Assembly: GCA_003481775.1 (NCBI GenBank) | Contig: QULU01000001.1 | Location: 436-64,435 of the forward strand | Reading direction: 5' to 3' | DNA from: Clostridiaceae bacterium OM02-2AC | GTDB lineage: Bacteria; Bacillota_I; Bacilli_A; Erysipelotrichales; Erysipelotrichaceae | Length of the DNA: 64,000 nucleotides | Shown: piece after piece, positions 42,352 to 51,221 of the stretch | Numbering within the stretch: position 1 is the first letter of the stretch | How the letters are laid out: every line of letters starts with the position of its first letter | Translations under genes and position numbers: made by a program | The notes under the pieces: generated by a model | Told to the model about the DNA's origin: nothing | Databases searched by the model: none | Seen by the model: only the letters and a program-made list of their open reading frames with translations

Positions 42352-42753
42352 TTATTTCAGATGCGCATTCAAATCATCGATTTCTTTTCGGAAGCTATAG
42401 GAAACATACAGACGTATTGCGCCCAGAAGCAGAGCCATATTCAAAATTTGAGAAACAATCGCTTGCACATGGAGAGTATGCAGATGTCCGGCATTGCTCA
42501 AGACTAGATAAAGTCCTGTGAGTATGACAAATTCTGTTATGACGAAGCTTCGATATGTTTTGAACTCCATATATTCATTGATGAAGTAATCGGCAAGGAT
42601 AAGAAGCATACATATTCCAAAATCCTTAAGCAGACTGGTAGCATCCAGAATGAGTGGTGTATTGTGAAATACAGCAGCACATGCATTGATCAGTAAGATT
42701 GCAGTGAAGCACATGCATCCATAGGGTACATAATTTTTTAAAAAGGTTTTCAT
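42352..42753 (-). CDS. DUF3021-like membrane protein, LytTR partner
   Basis: Membrane protein of 133 aa with four hydrophobic helices (GCMCFTAILLINACAAV; FGICMLLILADYFI; FVITEFVILTGLYLVL; AIVSQILNMALLLGAIRLYV). Small four-helix DUF3021 proteins are typically encoded directly after a LytTR regulator, as here, and are thought to hold it inactive at the membrane. ATG 42753 lies 7 nt after AGGAGG; the ATG two codons before overlaps that site. Start is 10 nt after the regulator's stop. Confidence 0.75.
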   Translation of the reverse strand: MKTFLKNYVPYGCMCFTAILLINACAAVFHNTPLILDATSLLKDFGICMLLILADYFINEYMEFKTYRSFVITEFVILTGLYLVLSNAGHLHTLHVQAIVSQILNMALLLGAIRLYVSYSFRKEIDDLNAHLK

Positions 42754-42763
42754 ATTCATCCTC

Positions 42764-43204
42764 CTATAATTTTTTTATCTGTTTTTTCAGATGCTCTACG
42801 TAATTTCTATTTACGAGTACTTTATCATCATTCTTCAGCAACAGCAGCAGCCGATGGTTTGCATATGATTGTACAGCCTTCAAATGCGCTGTATTTACAA
42901 TCATATGCTTGCTTATCCTACAGAACGAGGTATGCTGTACAATATCCTCAATTTCACGAAGAGACATTTTGCATGACAGGGAATTCTTCTCCGTTATCAG
43001 ATACGTGATTCCATCTACGGATTCAACATAGTAAATCGTCTCTATGGGAAGATAATATTCCCGATTGCTGTGATAAGCCTTTAAGGTGATGCTGTATTGC
43101 TTTATCAAATCGATCAATCCTTCTAAGCGTGGATGACATGCTGCTGTTTTGATGATGATTTCATCTTCTGCTATTGCGTCATCCTGAAGTATGGTAAGCT
43201 TCAT
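42764..43204 (-). CDS. LytTR DNA-binding domain regulator
   Basis: 146 aa transcription factor. The first 45 residues form a short N-terminal segment with no receiver domain; residues 46-146 are a LytTR domain (YYLPIETIYYVESVDGITYLIT...SLREIEDIV...FCRISKHMIVNTAHLKAV...VLVNRNYVEHLKKQI). It is thus not a two-component regulator but the type paired with DUF3021 membrane proteins. Start follows AGGAGG by 8 nt. Its promoter and probable own binding repeats are at 43229-43300. Confidence 0.9.
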   Translation of the reverse strand: MKLTILQDDAIAEDEIIIKTAACHPRLEGLIDLIKQYSITLKAYHSNREYYLPIETIYYVESVDGITYLITEKNSLSCKMSLREIEDIVQHTSFCRISKHMIVNTAHLKAVQSYANHRLLLLLKNDDKVLVNRNYVEHLKKQIKKL

Positions 43205-43228
43205 TCTGTATTCCTCCTGTTGCTATCA

Positions 43229-43300
43229 GTATAAAGGGCGCGCAATATAAATGCAACGATATGCCGATAAGTTGCCCAAAGTGGTATACAAACTGCCAAA
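43229..43300 (-). promoter_or_regulatory. Promoter and LytTR-type repeats of the LytTR/DUF3021 operon
   Basis: Minus strand -35 TTGCAT (43257-43252), 17 bp, -10 TATACT (43234-43229). Upstream are two imperfect copies with a 20-bp period: TTTGGCAGTT (43300-43291 reading) and TTTGGGCAAC (43280-43271). Paired sites about two helical turns apart containing CAGTT-like cores are typical for LytTR dimers such as AgrA, so autoregulation is likely. Confidence 0.6.
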
Positions 43301-43421
43301 TGCTTTATAAAGTACTCGTGATATGATTGATTTTGAATACATATGTATTTACAATTTACTTCGCATAATGTATATTATGTAATATTTTAAATCTAATAGA
43401 ATCTGCTTATCCAATGAAATT

Positions 43422-43447
43422 AAAAAAGAGCAGCGAAGTCGTTGCTC
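43422..43447 (-). terminator. Terminator of the PadR/DUF6120 operon
   Basis: GAGCAGCGA (43428-43436) pairs with TCGTTGCTC (43439-43447, one wobble). On the minus strand it is followed by U from the A-run 43422-43427, just after the DUF6120 stop. Confidence 0.85.
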
Positions 43448-43476
43448 CTATAATTGCCGAAATATCCTGTATTAGG

Positions 43477-43836
43477 TTATTCCTCAATAATCAAAGTTTC
43501 CTTTATTTCATTGGGGATGGTATCACGAACCGCCTGATAGGATTTGTTTAGAAAATACGTATAGATTGCAAGTGTTGCAGTGAGCAGCAGTAAGGCAACA
43601 GACAGAAAAGTCTTTAAAAGCTTTCTTCTGTTTAACCTCTTCATTATAATTTCTGTATCCTGCGCTTCAATATAGGAATAAACAACCGCTATCGGTGCTC
43701 CCCATTCCTCAACGATTTCCTTATAATCAGCATCCTCGATATTTTGCATAAAAGTATTTAAAAACACTTTTTCCTTTTTTGACCTATAGGGGAATAGCAA
43801 TGCAATTTCCCGCTTGTATCTCTCTTTCCCTGCCAT
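43477..43836 (-). CDS. DUF6120-like membrane protein
   Basis: 119 aa protein: an N-terminal helical domain of about 65 residues (REIALLFPYRSKKEKVFLNTFMQNIEDA...EEWGAPIAVVYSYIEA), then one membrane helix (TFLSVALLLLTATLAIYTYFL) and a short tail. This layout matches DUF6120/DUF1700-related proteins that sit beside PadR regulators. Function unknown. It starts 4 nt after the PadR stop and is in the same operon. Confidence 0.7.
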   Translation of the reverse strand: MAGKERYKREIALLFPYRSKKEKVFLNTFMQNIEDADYKEIVEEWGAPIAVVYSYIEAQDTEIIMKRLNRRKLLKTFLSVALLLLTATLAIYTYFLNKSYQAVRDTIPNEIKETLIIEE

Positions 43837-43840
43837 CGCT

Positions 43841-44161
43841 CTATGCTCCCTTCATAATCATGTCAATTGCCTGAATCCAGGCTGTATAACGCTCCTGCAG
43901 CTGAGTAAGCAAAGCTTCTCCTTTGGGCTCCAGCTTATAAATGATTTTTGTTCTGCGTCCTTCTTTGATTTCCATACCCGTTATGCACTGTTCATCTGAC
44001 AGCTTATAGAGAATTGGATACAGGGTTCCCATCTTTATATCGATAATTCCTGCTGTCTGTTCCTTCAGAATGCCGGCAAGCTCATATCCATAACAGTTCC
44101 CTTGTTTCAATATCAGGAGAATCAGCATTTCCATTTTAAAAAAATTGTTTTCCTTAGCCAT
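43841..44161 (-). CDS. PadR family transcriptional regulator
   Basis: 106 aa winged-helix regulator of the PadR-s2 type: MEMLILLILKQGNCYGYELAGIL, the DIKMGTLYPILYKLSDEQCI recognition segment, and the wing with RRTKIIYKLEPKGEALL. Such PadR proteins usually repress their own operon with a membrane partner. Possible operator: AT-rich palindrome at 44386-44403, although that is over 200 bp upstream of the start. Confidence 0.9.
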   Translation of the reverse strand: MAKENNFFKMEMLILLILKQGNCYGYELAGILKEQTAGIIDIKMGTLYPILYKLSDEQCITGMEIKEGRRTKIIYKLEPKGEALLTQLQERYTAWIQAIDMIMKGA

Positions 44162-44385
44162 GACAGCATCCCCTCTTGTTCATTTATTATATATATTAGC
44201 AGCCTGCCATCCGTACCGTTTGTATTTTTGGATTTGTGTGGATCTGGCATTGTTTAGGCAGCTATATCGTTTGCATAGCATCTGCATGCAGACAATCCTT
44301 GCATGCCTCATTGTGAAAAGAGGTTGCATAACAACCTCCGTTTGAGTGATAATGGGACAAGTATTATCTCCTCGTATGCAATTAT

Positions 44386-44403
44386 AACATTATATATTAT
44401 GTT
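44386..44403. promoter_or_regulatory. AT-rich palindrome AACAT-N8-ATGTT
   Basis: AACAT (44386-44390) and ATGTT (44399-44403) are exact inverted arms around an AT-only centre. PadR operators are commonly ATGT/ACAT dyads, so this could be the PadR site. The gap 44162-44498 otherwise holds no gene. Confidence 0.35.
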
Positions 44404-44458
44404 AATCAACTATTTTCTATAATATATGTATAGATTAAAATAATAGTTGGACGTATAA

Positions 44459-44494
44459 GAAAACCGACTCTTATAGCATATAAGAAATCGGTTT
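44459..44494 (-). terminator. Terminator of murT-gatD
   Basis: AAACCGA (44461-44467) pairs with TCGGTTT (44488-44494) and TCTTATA with TATAAGA inside. On the minus strand a U-rich tract follows, directly after the gatD stop. Confidence 0.8.
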
Positions 44495-44498
44495 CGGA

Positions 44499-45239
44499 CT
44501 ACTGCACCTGAAGACGCTTTAGCATAGCTTCCTTTGCTTTCTGTTCCAGTGTATCATCCAATTTTTTTAAATCCTTCAGCTGAAATTCCGGGTGCTGTTT
44601 TTTCAGGCTCTTATAGATAACAAAATCAACGATTTCAGGGTTTTTTGGAAAAAGCGGACCATGCATATAGGTGCCAAGTACACTTCCGTTATAAAAGCCC
44701 TCCTGTCCACCGTCAAAGCTGTTTCCATAGCCACTGATGACTGAACCCAGCGGTGTTGCTACATTGCAGGTCTGTCCGCCGTGGTTTTCAAAGCCTACAG
44801 CAGTGACCTGTTGACCGTCCAGATTGCAGCGTATGGCGATATTGCCGATACAGCGTGTTCCATTGCTTCCGGTAGTTGTATAATAATCGAAAAATTTCAG
44901 ACCCTCGATTTTTTCGTTGTCCGCACTGATATAATATTGTCCAAACAGCTGATAGCCGCCGCAGATCAATAAAACAAAGGTCCCCTGCTCCATCGCCTGC
45001 GCGATGTTTTCTCTTCTGGAAAGCAGATCGTCAATCAGCATCATCTGTTCCTTATCGGCACCACCTCCCAGAAACAGAAGGTCATAGGCACACAGGTCCT
45101 TTTGATCTCCAATGGATAAGGTGTCTATGGTAATGGAAATACCACGTTCCTCACAGCGCTTCTGTAAAACCATCATGTTTCCCTTATCACCATAGAGATC
45201 CATAATATCATGATACATCCAGCATACATTCAGCTCCAT
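44499..45239 (-). CDS. gatD: Lipid II isoglutaminyl synthase, glutaminase subunit GatD
   Basis: Type 1 glutamine amidotransferase (246 aa) that supplies ammonia to MurT for amidation of D-glutamate in lipid II. Catalytic Cys in FVLLICGGYQLFGQY, oxyanion GGGADKEQ, and His in GTYMHGPLFPKNP. N-terminus WMYHDIMDLYGDKGNMMVL is characteristic. ATG 45239 follows AGGAGG by 8 nt; the frame is open upstream but overlaps murT. It begins right after the murT stop (TAATATG), consistent with equal production of the two subunits. Confidence 0.93.
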   Translation of the reverse strand: MELNVCWMYHDIMDLYGDKGNMMVLQKRCEERGISITIDTLSIGDQKDLCAYDLLFLGGGADKEQMMLIDDLLSRRENIAQAMEQGTFVLLICGGYQLFGQYYISADNEKIEGLKFFDYYTTTGSNGTRCIGNIAIRCNLDGQQVTAVGFENHGGQTCNVATPLGSVISGYGNSFDGGQEGFYNGSVLGTYMHGPLFPKNPEIVDFVIYKSLKKQHPEFQLKDLKKLDDTLEQKAKEAMLKRLQVQ

Positions 45240-45240
45240 A

Positions 45241-46575
45241 TTATGCGCCTCCTTTTTGTTCCTGCACACCCTGCGCGAGCAGCAGATTGCGCACCGGCTG
45301 TAAAGCGGTATAGGTTGCTATCACATACATCGTTTCCTTTGACTTCAGAAGTGCCGTTACTGCTTCCTTCATCTGCTCCTGAACCTCCAGCTCTCCTGTA
45401 TAGCCGCCGTATTTTAAACGCAGTGCCATATCATAGCAGCGGCTTCCGGAAACAATCATGCGCTTTGTCGTCTGCTGCATAAGCTTTTCAAAAAAGGTAT
45501 CATAAATCCAGGATACATCAGTTCCATCCTGTGCATTGTCATTCAAAATGATGAGGATGCTTTTTTCGTTTTCATCCTCTTCAATCACCTTCATGACCTC
45601 ATTGGCACCGGTCGGGTTTTTCACCAGATTCAGCACACAGGTTTGCTCCTTATATGTAAATGCTTCATTTCGTCCATCCGGAACCTTGCTGCTTGTAAAG
45701 GCCGCTGCCGCATAGCTTGTATCCACAGCCAAAAGCTTTGCAACTGCCAGTACAGCCATGCAGTTATACATGGTATACAAACCGCCCTGTGGTGCGCTGA
45801 ATGCTTTGCCTTCATAGCGGAAAATCCGCTTTGGAATGCTTTCCACCACGCCTGTTGCATCCAGCACCGGCGTCCGGTAATCACAGCCGCTGCAGTGAAA
45901 TACACCGATATGAGAGTACTGATAGAATGCATACTCCAGTCTGCTTCCACAGCGCGGACAGAATTTTCCCTCACTTGCTTCCCCTGTTGTTTCGCTGCTG
46001 GAAGTGCAGCGCTCCATACCGAATGAAAGCATGGATGCTTTGGGTGCTGCATCCTGTAATCGCACTACGTTGGGATCATTTCCATTTAAAACAAGGGTTC
46101 CCTCAAAATCGGAAATCGCCTGTTCAATTTTAACAATCAGCTGCTCCATCTCCCGTGCACGATCGAGCTGATCGCGGAAAAAGTTTGTTACAACGAGCGC
46201 ATCTGCTTTCAGATTTCGCATGATAAATGGAATGTTCAGCTCATCCACCTCCAAAACGATAGCATCCCCCTGCACCCGTTTACCAAGTGTTGTATGCATC
46301 AGCAAAGCCGTTGTGATACCCTCCTTCAGGTTGTCTCCCTTACGGTTGTTTACGACAGTGCGGCCCTCCTGCTCTAGCATAGCCGCTATCATATTGCTGG
46401 TTGAAGTCTTGCCGTTGGTTCCTGTCACCAGAATCAGCGGACAGTCGATGCGCAGCTTTTTCAGTATATCCGGGCACAGCTTCAGCCCAATCTGTCCCGG
46501 CAGCGAGCCGCCGCGATGAATCAGCTGCAGCATAGCACCGGCCAGTTTTGTTATCAGTATTGCAAACGTCGTCAT
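45241..46575 (-). CDS. murT: Lipid II isoglutaminyl synthase, ligase subunit MurT
   Basis: Mur ligase-like ATPase (444 aa) that amidates the iso-D-Glu of lipid II, with GatD. ATP motif VTGTNGKTSTSNMIAAML near residue 50, a zinc ribbon CPRCGSRLEY...HCSGCDYR at about 205-232, and the DUF1727 C-terminal domain (LVKNPTGANEVMK, ILNDNAQDGTDVSWIYD). ATG 46575 follows AGGAGG by 7 nt. Amidated stem peptides are needed for efficient cross-linking in many Gram-positives. Confidence 0.94.
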   Translation of the reverse strand: MTTFAILITKLAGAMLQLIHRGGSLPGQIGLKLCPDILKKLRIDCPLILVTGTNGKTSTSNMIAAMLEQEGRTVVNNRKGDNLKEGITTALLMHTTLGKRVQGDAIVLEVDELNIPFIMRNLKADALVVTNFFRDQLDRAREMEQLIVKIEQAISDFEGTLVLNGNDPNVVRLQDAAPKASMLSFGMERCTSSSETTGEASEGKFCPRCGSRLEYAFYQYSHIGVFHCSGCDYRTPVLDATGVVESIPKRIFRYEGKAFSAPQGGLYTMYNCMAVLAVAKLLAVDTSYAAAAFTSSKVPDGRNEAFTYKEQTCVLNLVKNPTGANEVMKVIEEDENEKSILIILNDNAQDGTDVSWIYDTFFEKLMQQTTKRMIVSGSRCYDMALRLKYGGYTGELEVQEQMKEAVTALLKSKETMYVIATYTALQPVRNLLLAQGVQEQKGGA

Positions 46576-46778
46576 AAATCAGCCTCCTATATATACCCCG
46601 CAGGGCAAATCGATCCATAGCATCTATCTATAGGATGTCCACTCCTGCATATGTTTAAAACACCTCTCTATTATACAGGAAAAATAGCTGTTTTGGTGAA
46701 GTTTTTCAATGGATGCACAAGAATTTTACAGGCATGCTGCAGGGGCTTGAAAAATGTTTTCAAATATCCTGCGCATTC

Positions 46779-46866
46779 TTGACTTGCATGAGGGGCTGAC
46801 CTATAATAATATGGTAAGAAAAAAAGGCAGAATCTGCCCATTCTTGCGCTGAAGTTAAATTTAACT
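46779..46866 (+). promoter_or_regulatory. Promoter of purC-purB with palindromes in the leader
   Basis: TTGACT 46779-46784, 17 bp, TATAAT 46802-46807. In the leader, GGCAG..CTGCC (about 46826-46838) forms a hairpin, and AGTTAAATTTAACT (46853-46866) is a perfect 14-bp palindrome just before AGGAGG. The palindrome could be a repressor site or an mRNA stem near the ribosome site. I see no purine riboswitch or PurR box. The gap 46576-46778 holds nothing else. Confidence 0.6.
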
Positions 46867-46886
46867 AGCAGGAGGAAAAGAACAAA

Positions 46887-47594
46887 ATGAAAGAGTTAGA
46901 AATGCTGTACGAAGGTAAAGCAAAGAAAGTATTCGCAACGGAGAATCCGGATCAGGTCATCGTAGATTATAAGGATGATGCTACGGCATTCAACGGTCAG
47001 AAAAAAGGTACGATTCTCGGAAAAGGCGTTGTCAACAATAAAATGACAAACTTCCTGTTCAAAAAGCTGGAGGATAAAGGAATTCCAACACACCTGATTG
47101 AGGAACTGGACGATCGCAGAACGCTTGTTAAAAAGGTGGAAATTGTTCCTTTGGAGGTTATTATCCGTAACAAGGTTGCCGGAAGCTTCGCAAAGCGTAT
47201 GGGATTGAAGGAAGGCATGGAGCTGAAATGTCCGATTCTGGAATTCAGCTATAAGGATGATGATTTAGGAGATCCAATGATCAATGATTACATGGCTCTT
47301 GCTGTCGGTATTTCCACACAGGAGGAAATCGATGAGATCACAAGGCTGGCTTTTGCTGTAAATGAAGAGCTGAAGAGCATCTTCGCAGCGGTTGATATTG
47401 AGCTGATTGACTTCAAGCTGGAGTTTGGTCGTTTTCAGGACGGTATCGTTTTAGCTGATGAAATTTCTCCGGATACCTGCCGCTTCTGGGATATTCATAC
47501 GCATGATCACCTGGATAAGGATCGTTTCAGAAGAAATCTTGGCAATGTAGAGGACGCATATCAGGAAGTCTATAGAAGACTGGGAATTGAATAA
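46887..47594 (+). CDS. purC: Phosphoribosylaminoimidazole-succinocarboxamide synthase (SAICAR synthetase)
   Basis: ATP-dependent ligase joining CAIR and aspartate in de novo purine synthesis (235 aa). Signatures: [12 protein letters not shown] at 8-19, the [13 protein letters not shown] stretch, [35 protein letters not shown] and [25 protein letters not shown] precedes the ATG. It is followed by purB with a 38-nt gap; other pur genes are not adjacent apart from purA at 53214. Confidence 0.97.
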   Translation: MKELEMLYEGKAKKVFATENPDQVIVDYKDDATAFNGQKKGTILGKGVVNNKMTNFLFKKLEDKGIPTHLIEELDDRRTLVKKVEIVPLEVIIRNKVAGSFAKRMGLKEGMELKCPILEFSYKDDDLGDPMINDYMALAVGISTQEEIDEITRLAFAVNEELKSIFAAVDIELIDFKLEFGRFQDGIVLADEISPDTCRFWDIHTHDHLDKDRFRRNLGNVEDAYQEVYRRLGIE

Positions 47595-47632
47595 TCGAAC
47601 AACACACGCATACATAGAAAGGATGTTTTCAG

Positions 47633-49063
47633 ATGAACGATAAATACATAAGCCCTCTGGGACAGCGCTATGCCAGTGAAGAGATGCAGCGCATTTTCTC
47701 CAATGACAAGAAATTCCGTACATGGAGAAGGCTGTGGATTGCCCTGGCAGAAAGCGAGAAGGAGCTGGGTCTTGCTATCACACAGGAACAGATCGATGAA
47801 TTAAAGGCACATGCAGAGGACATTAACTATGATGTCGCAAGAGAGCGGGAGAAAATTGTCCGTCACGATGTCATGAGCCATGTATACGCCTATGGACAGC
47901 AGTGTCCAAATGCGAAAGGAATCATTCATCTGGGCGCAACCTCCTGCTTTGTCGGTGACAATACGGATTTAATTGTCATGTACGAAGCGCTGGAGCTGGT
48001 GAAGAAGAAGCTGGTTAACGTCCTTGCCGAGCTGAAAAAGTTTGCTTTGGAGCACAAGGATCTGCCGGTGCTGGCCTTCACACATTTTCAGCCTGCACAG
48101 CCTACGACCTTAGGAAAGCGCGCTGCCATCTGGGCACAGGATCTGCTGCTGGATTATGAAGAGCTGTGCTTCCTTCTGGAAAACAAAAAGCTGCGCGGCT
48201 GTAAAGGGACAACAGGTACACAGGCAAGTTTCATGGAGCTGTTTGACAATGATGAAGCAAAGGTGAAGCAGCTGGATCAGATGGTTGCTCAAAAGATGGG
48301 ATATGAAAAATCCTTTGCGGTTTCCACACAAACGTATTCTCGTAAGGTGGATTCCCGTATTCTGAATGCACTTGGATCCATTGCGCAGAGTGCACATAAA
48401 TTCTCAAACGATATCCGTTTGCTTCAGAATCTGAAGGAAGTGGAGGAGCCGTTTGAAAAGGGACAAATCGGTTCCAGTGCGATGGCCTACAAGCGCAATC
48501 CAATGCGCAGTGAACGTATGGCTTCGCTGGCAAACTATGTGATTGCAGATACCTTGAATCCGGCAATTACAGCAGCTACACAGTGGTTTGAGCGTACGCT
48601 GGATGATTCTGCAAACAAGCGTATCAGCATTCCGGAGGCATTCCTTGCAGTGGATGGTATTCTGGATTTATATTTGAATATCACCGATGGTCTGGTTGTG
48701 TATCCGAAGGTTATCGAATCCCACCTGATGAAGGAGCTGCCGTTTATGGCAACGGAAATGATTCTGATGGATGCTGTTAAGGCTGGTGGTGACCGTCAGG
48801 AGCTGCATGAGCGAATCCGTGTTCACTCCATGGCTGCCGGTAGAGTTGTCAAGGAAGAGGGATTGGAAAATGATCTGCTTAATCGTATTGCTGAGGATGC
48901 GCTGTTCCCTATGAATATGGAACAGCTGAAGGCTATCATGTCTCCCATCAACTTTGTTGGACGCGCCCCAAGCCAGACGGTTGAATTTTTCAGTGAATGC
49001 ATAGATCCGATTCTGGAAGCAGAAAAGGATGCGCTGGGGCTCCATGCGGAGATCAACGTATAA
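47633..49063 (+). CDS. purB: Adenylosuccinate lyase
   Basis: Fumarate-releasing lyase acting twice in purine synthesis: on SAICAR, made by the product of the gene just upstream, and on adenylosuccinate, made by PurA (476 aa). Fumarase/aspartase family signature GSSAMAYKRNPMRSERM with the catalytic Ser loop, TSCFVGDNTDL, and HFQPAQPTTLGKR. The length and N-terminus (YISPLGQRYASEEM) match the longer eukaryote-like PurB form found in many clostridia. Terminator at 49124. Confidence 0.96.
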   Translation: MNDKYISPLGQRYASEEMQRIFSNDKKFRTWRRLWIALAESEKELGLAITQEQIDELKAHAEDINYDVAREREKIVRHDVMSHVYAYGQQCPNAKGIIHLGATSCFVGDNTDLIVMYEALELVKKKLVNVLAELKKFALEHKDLPVLAFTHFQPAQPTTLGKRAAIWAQDLLLDYEELCFLLENKKLRGCKGTTGTQASFMELFDNDEAKVKQLDQMVAQKMGYEKSFAVSTQTYSRKVDSRILNALGSIAQSAHKFSNDIRLLQNLKEVEEPFEKGQIGSSAMAYKRNPMRSERMASLANYVIADTLNPAITAATQWFERTLDDSANKRISIPEAFLAVDGILDLYLNITDGLVVYPKVIESHLMKELPFMATEMILMDAVKAGGDRQELHERIRVHSMAAGRVVKEEGLENDLLNRIAEDALFPMNMEQLKAIMSPINFVGRAPSQTVEFFSECIDPILEAEKDALGLHAEINV

Positions 49064-49123
49064 CGGATGGACGACGTTGATTGTATCAGGGGACAGGTAT
49101 AAAAAATATAAAAAAGCGAAAAG

Positions 49124-49169
49124 AGAAGAAATAAATCCCTAATTCAGGAGTATTATTTCTTCTTTTTTT
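49124..49169 (+). terminator. Terminator of purC-purB
   Basis: AGAAGAAATAA (from 49124) pairs with TTATTTCTTCT (49153-49163), then T. The following 49170-49385 shows no gene. Confidence 0.8.
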
Positions 49170-49385
49170 CTGCGGCATCCATACCCCTATCCAAAGAAGA
49201 ATGAAAACAGATCAGAGTCTTTTACCCCTTTTCAGATTTGCAGGAAGCGATGCCTCGTATTTGATTAGTACTTCCCTTCCCTGTTTCGATTACAGAAAAC
49301 GGACATATCACACAAACAGCAGGAAGACAAGAAAACGAAGTCCTTTATGAAGAACAAAAACATTTTGCGGACTGTATGCTATGGA

Positions 49386-49416
49386 TAAAAAAGCCTCCGC
49401 AATTCGGAGAGCTTTT
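49386..49416 (-). terminator. Terminator of pyrG
   Basis: AAAAGC.CTCCG (to 49399) pairs with CGGAG.GCTTTT (49405-49416). On the minus strand the A-run 49387-49392 becomes the U-tract, 80 nt after the pyrG stop. Confidence 0.8.
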
Positions 49417-49493
49417 GCAGGCGCTTCATACACTGCCTCATTCCTTCACCATGCCATACGCGTATCCAGCAAGCATATGAAAGAAAAGCAGAC

Positions 49494-51098
49494 TCAGCGT
49501 GATCTGTTTGCCTTAGCATAGGCGATAAAATCGATGAATAACGGATGTGGACGGTTTGGTCTGCTTTTGAATTCCGGATGAAACTGTACACCGACATAGA
49601 AGCTATTGCTGCCACACTCTACAGCTTCCACCAGAGAACCGTCCAGTGAGGTAGCTGTGATATCCATTCCGTTTTGTATGAATTCCTCACGGAACTGATT
49701 ATTAAATTCATAGCGGTGACGATGACGCTCTGAAATTTCAGTTGTCTGATAAGCGCGATACAGCTGTGTTCCTTCCTTTATTCTGGATGGATATGCACCT
49801 AAACGCATGGTACCTCCCATATCCTGTTCATCATGTTGATTCGCCATATAATGTATAATAAGATGAGAACTGTCAGGCTGAAATTCATAGGAATTGGCAT
49901 CGCTGTAGCCCAGTACGCTTCTTGCAAAGGCGATTGCGGCAATCTGCATACCCAGACAGATACCGAGATAAGGGATATCATGCTCTCTGGCATAGGTGGC
50001 TGCCCGTATTTTCCCTTCAATTCCGCGCGTACCAAAGCCTCCCGGAATCAGAATGCCACTGCAATCCTGCAGCAGCTCCCGGATACTGCCATCCGTTATT
50101 TTCTCCGAATCGATCCACTTGATTCGGACCTTTACATTGTTTTTCAATCCCGCATGATACAGCGCTTCTACAACAGACAGATAGGCATCATGCAGGCGAA
50201 CATATTTTCCAATCAGAGCAATCGTAACCTCTTCTTTCACATCCCCTGCATGCTCCATGAGCGCACTCCAGGAGCGCAAATCTGCCTGTGGGGCATTTAT
50301 GTGAAATTTACGGCATACGACATCGTCCAGCCCCTGCTTTTGCAGCATATAGGGCACCTCGTACAGAGAAGGCATCGTTCTGTTTTCAAATACACAATCC
50401 TTCGGTATATTGCAAAACAGCGACAGCTTATCTCGAATCCCCTCCTCCAATGGTCGACTGCAGCGCGCGATGATGATATCCGGAAAGATTCCATAGGATT
50501 GCAGCTGGTTGACAGAGTGCTGGGCAGGCTTTGTCTTATGCTCCTGACTGCTTTCCAAATAAGGAATCAGTGTAACATGGAGAAAGAGGCAGTTTTCTCT
50601 GCCCTTATCCTGTGCAACCTGACGAATTGCTTCCAGAAAAGGCAGACTCTCTATATCACCAGTCGTTCCTCCGATTTCACAGATCATGATATCGGCGTTA
50701 CTTTCCTTTTGTGCCTTATATATAAAATCCTTGATTTCATTGGTGATATGCGGAATAACCTGTACGGTTTCTCCCAGATATTTCCCTTCGCGTTCCTTGT
50801 TTAAGACATTCCAATATACTTTGCCACTCGTCACATTTGAGTAACGATTCAGATTTTCATCAATGAAACGCTCGTAATGACCAAGATCCAGATCCGTTTC
50901 ACTTCCATCCTCAGTCACAAATACCTCACCATGCTGGTAGGGACTCATCGTTCCCGGATCGATATTGATATAGGGATCCAGCTTCATTGCACTGACCTTC
51001 AGTCCTCTTGCTTTTAATAGTCTGCCAAGGGATGCCGCACTGATACCCTTTCCCAGTCCGGATACGACACCGCCGCTTACAAATATAAATTTACTCAT
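49494..51098 (-). CDS. pyrG: CTP synthase
   Basis: Amidates UTP to CTP using glutamine (534 aa). N-terminal synthase domain: FIFVSGGVVSGLGKGISAASLGRLL with the P-loop, LDPYINIDPGTMSPYQHGEVFVTEDGSETDLDLGHYERF, and EIGGTTGDIESLPF. C-terminal class I glutaminase: catalytic Cys in YLGICLGMQIAAIA, oxyanion GGFGTRG, and His/Glu in GVQFHPEFKSRP. GGAAGG precedes ATG 51098. The 124-nt gap to the ANTAR gene upstream may hold its promoter. No RelA-type C-tract initiator was checked. Confidence 0.97.
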   Translation of the reverse strand: MSKFIFVSGGVVSGLGKGISAASLGRLLKARGLKVSAMKLDPYINIDPGTMSPYQHGEVFVTEDGSETDLDLGHYERFIDENLNRYSNVTSGKVYWNVLNKEREGKYLGETVQVIPHITNEIKDFIYKAQKESNADIMICEIGGTTGDIESLPFLEAIRQVAQDKGRENCLFLHVTLIPYLESSQEHKTKPAQHSVNQLQSYGIFPDIIIARCSRPLEEGIRDKLSLFCNIPKDCVFENRTMPSLYEVPYMLQKQGLDDVVCRKFHINAPQADLRSWSALMEHAGDVKEEVTIALIGKYVRLHDAYLSVVEALYHAGLKNNVKVRIKWIDSEKITDGSIRELLQDCSGILIPGGFGTRGIEGKIRAATYAREHDIPYLGICLGMQIAAIAFARSVLGYSDANSYEFQPDSSHLIIHYMANQHDEQDMGGTMRLGAYPSRIKEGTQLYRAYQTTEISERHRHRYEFNNQFREEFIQNGMDITATSLDGSLVEAVECGSNSFYVGVQFHPEFKSRPNRPHPLFIDFIAYAKANRSR

Positions 51099-51221
51099 AT
51101 ATGACCTTCCTTTTTCGATTGCTTCCTTGATTGATACTACTACTGAACATACCTGCTGACCGCAATATGCAAAACAGTCAACAGAAAAAGAAACGCTGAT
51201 AATGCAACGCTTTCTTAACAG

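Noticed and set aside
46576..46886. Purine riboswitch upstream of purC
   Set aside because: No three-way junction or conserved loop bases; the leader has only simple palindromes.
49833..50804. 323-codon plus-strand frame
   Set aside because: Entirely antisense to pyrG, which has all CTP synthase motifs; no ribosome site or recognisable domain.
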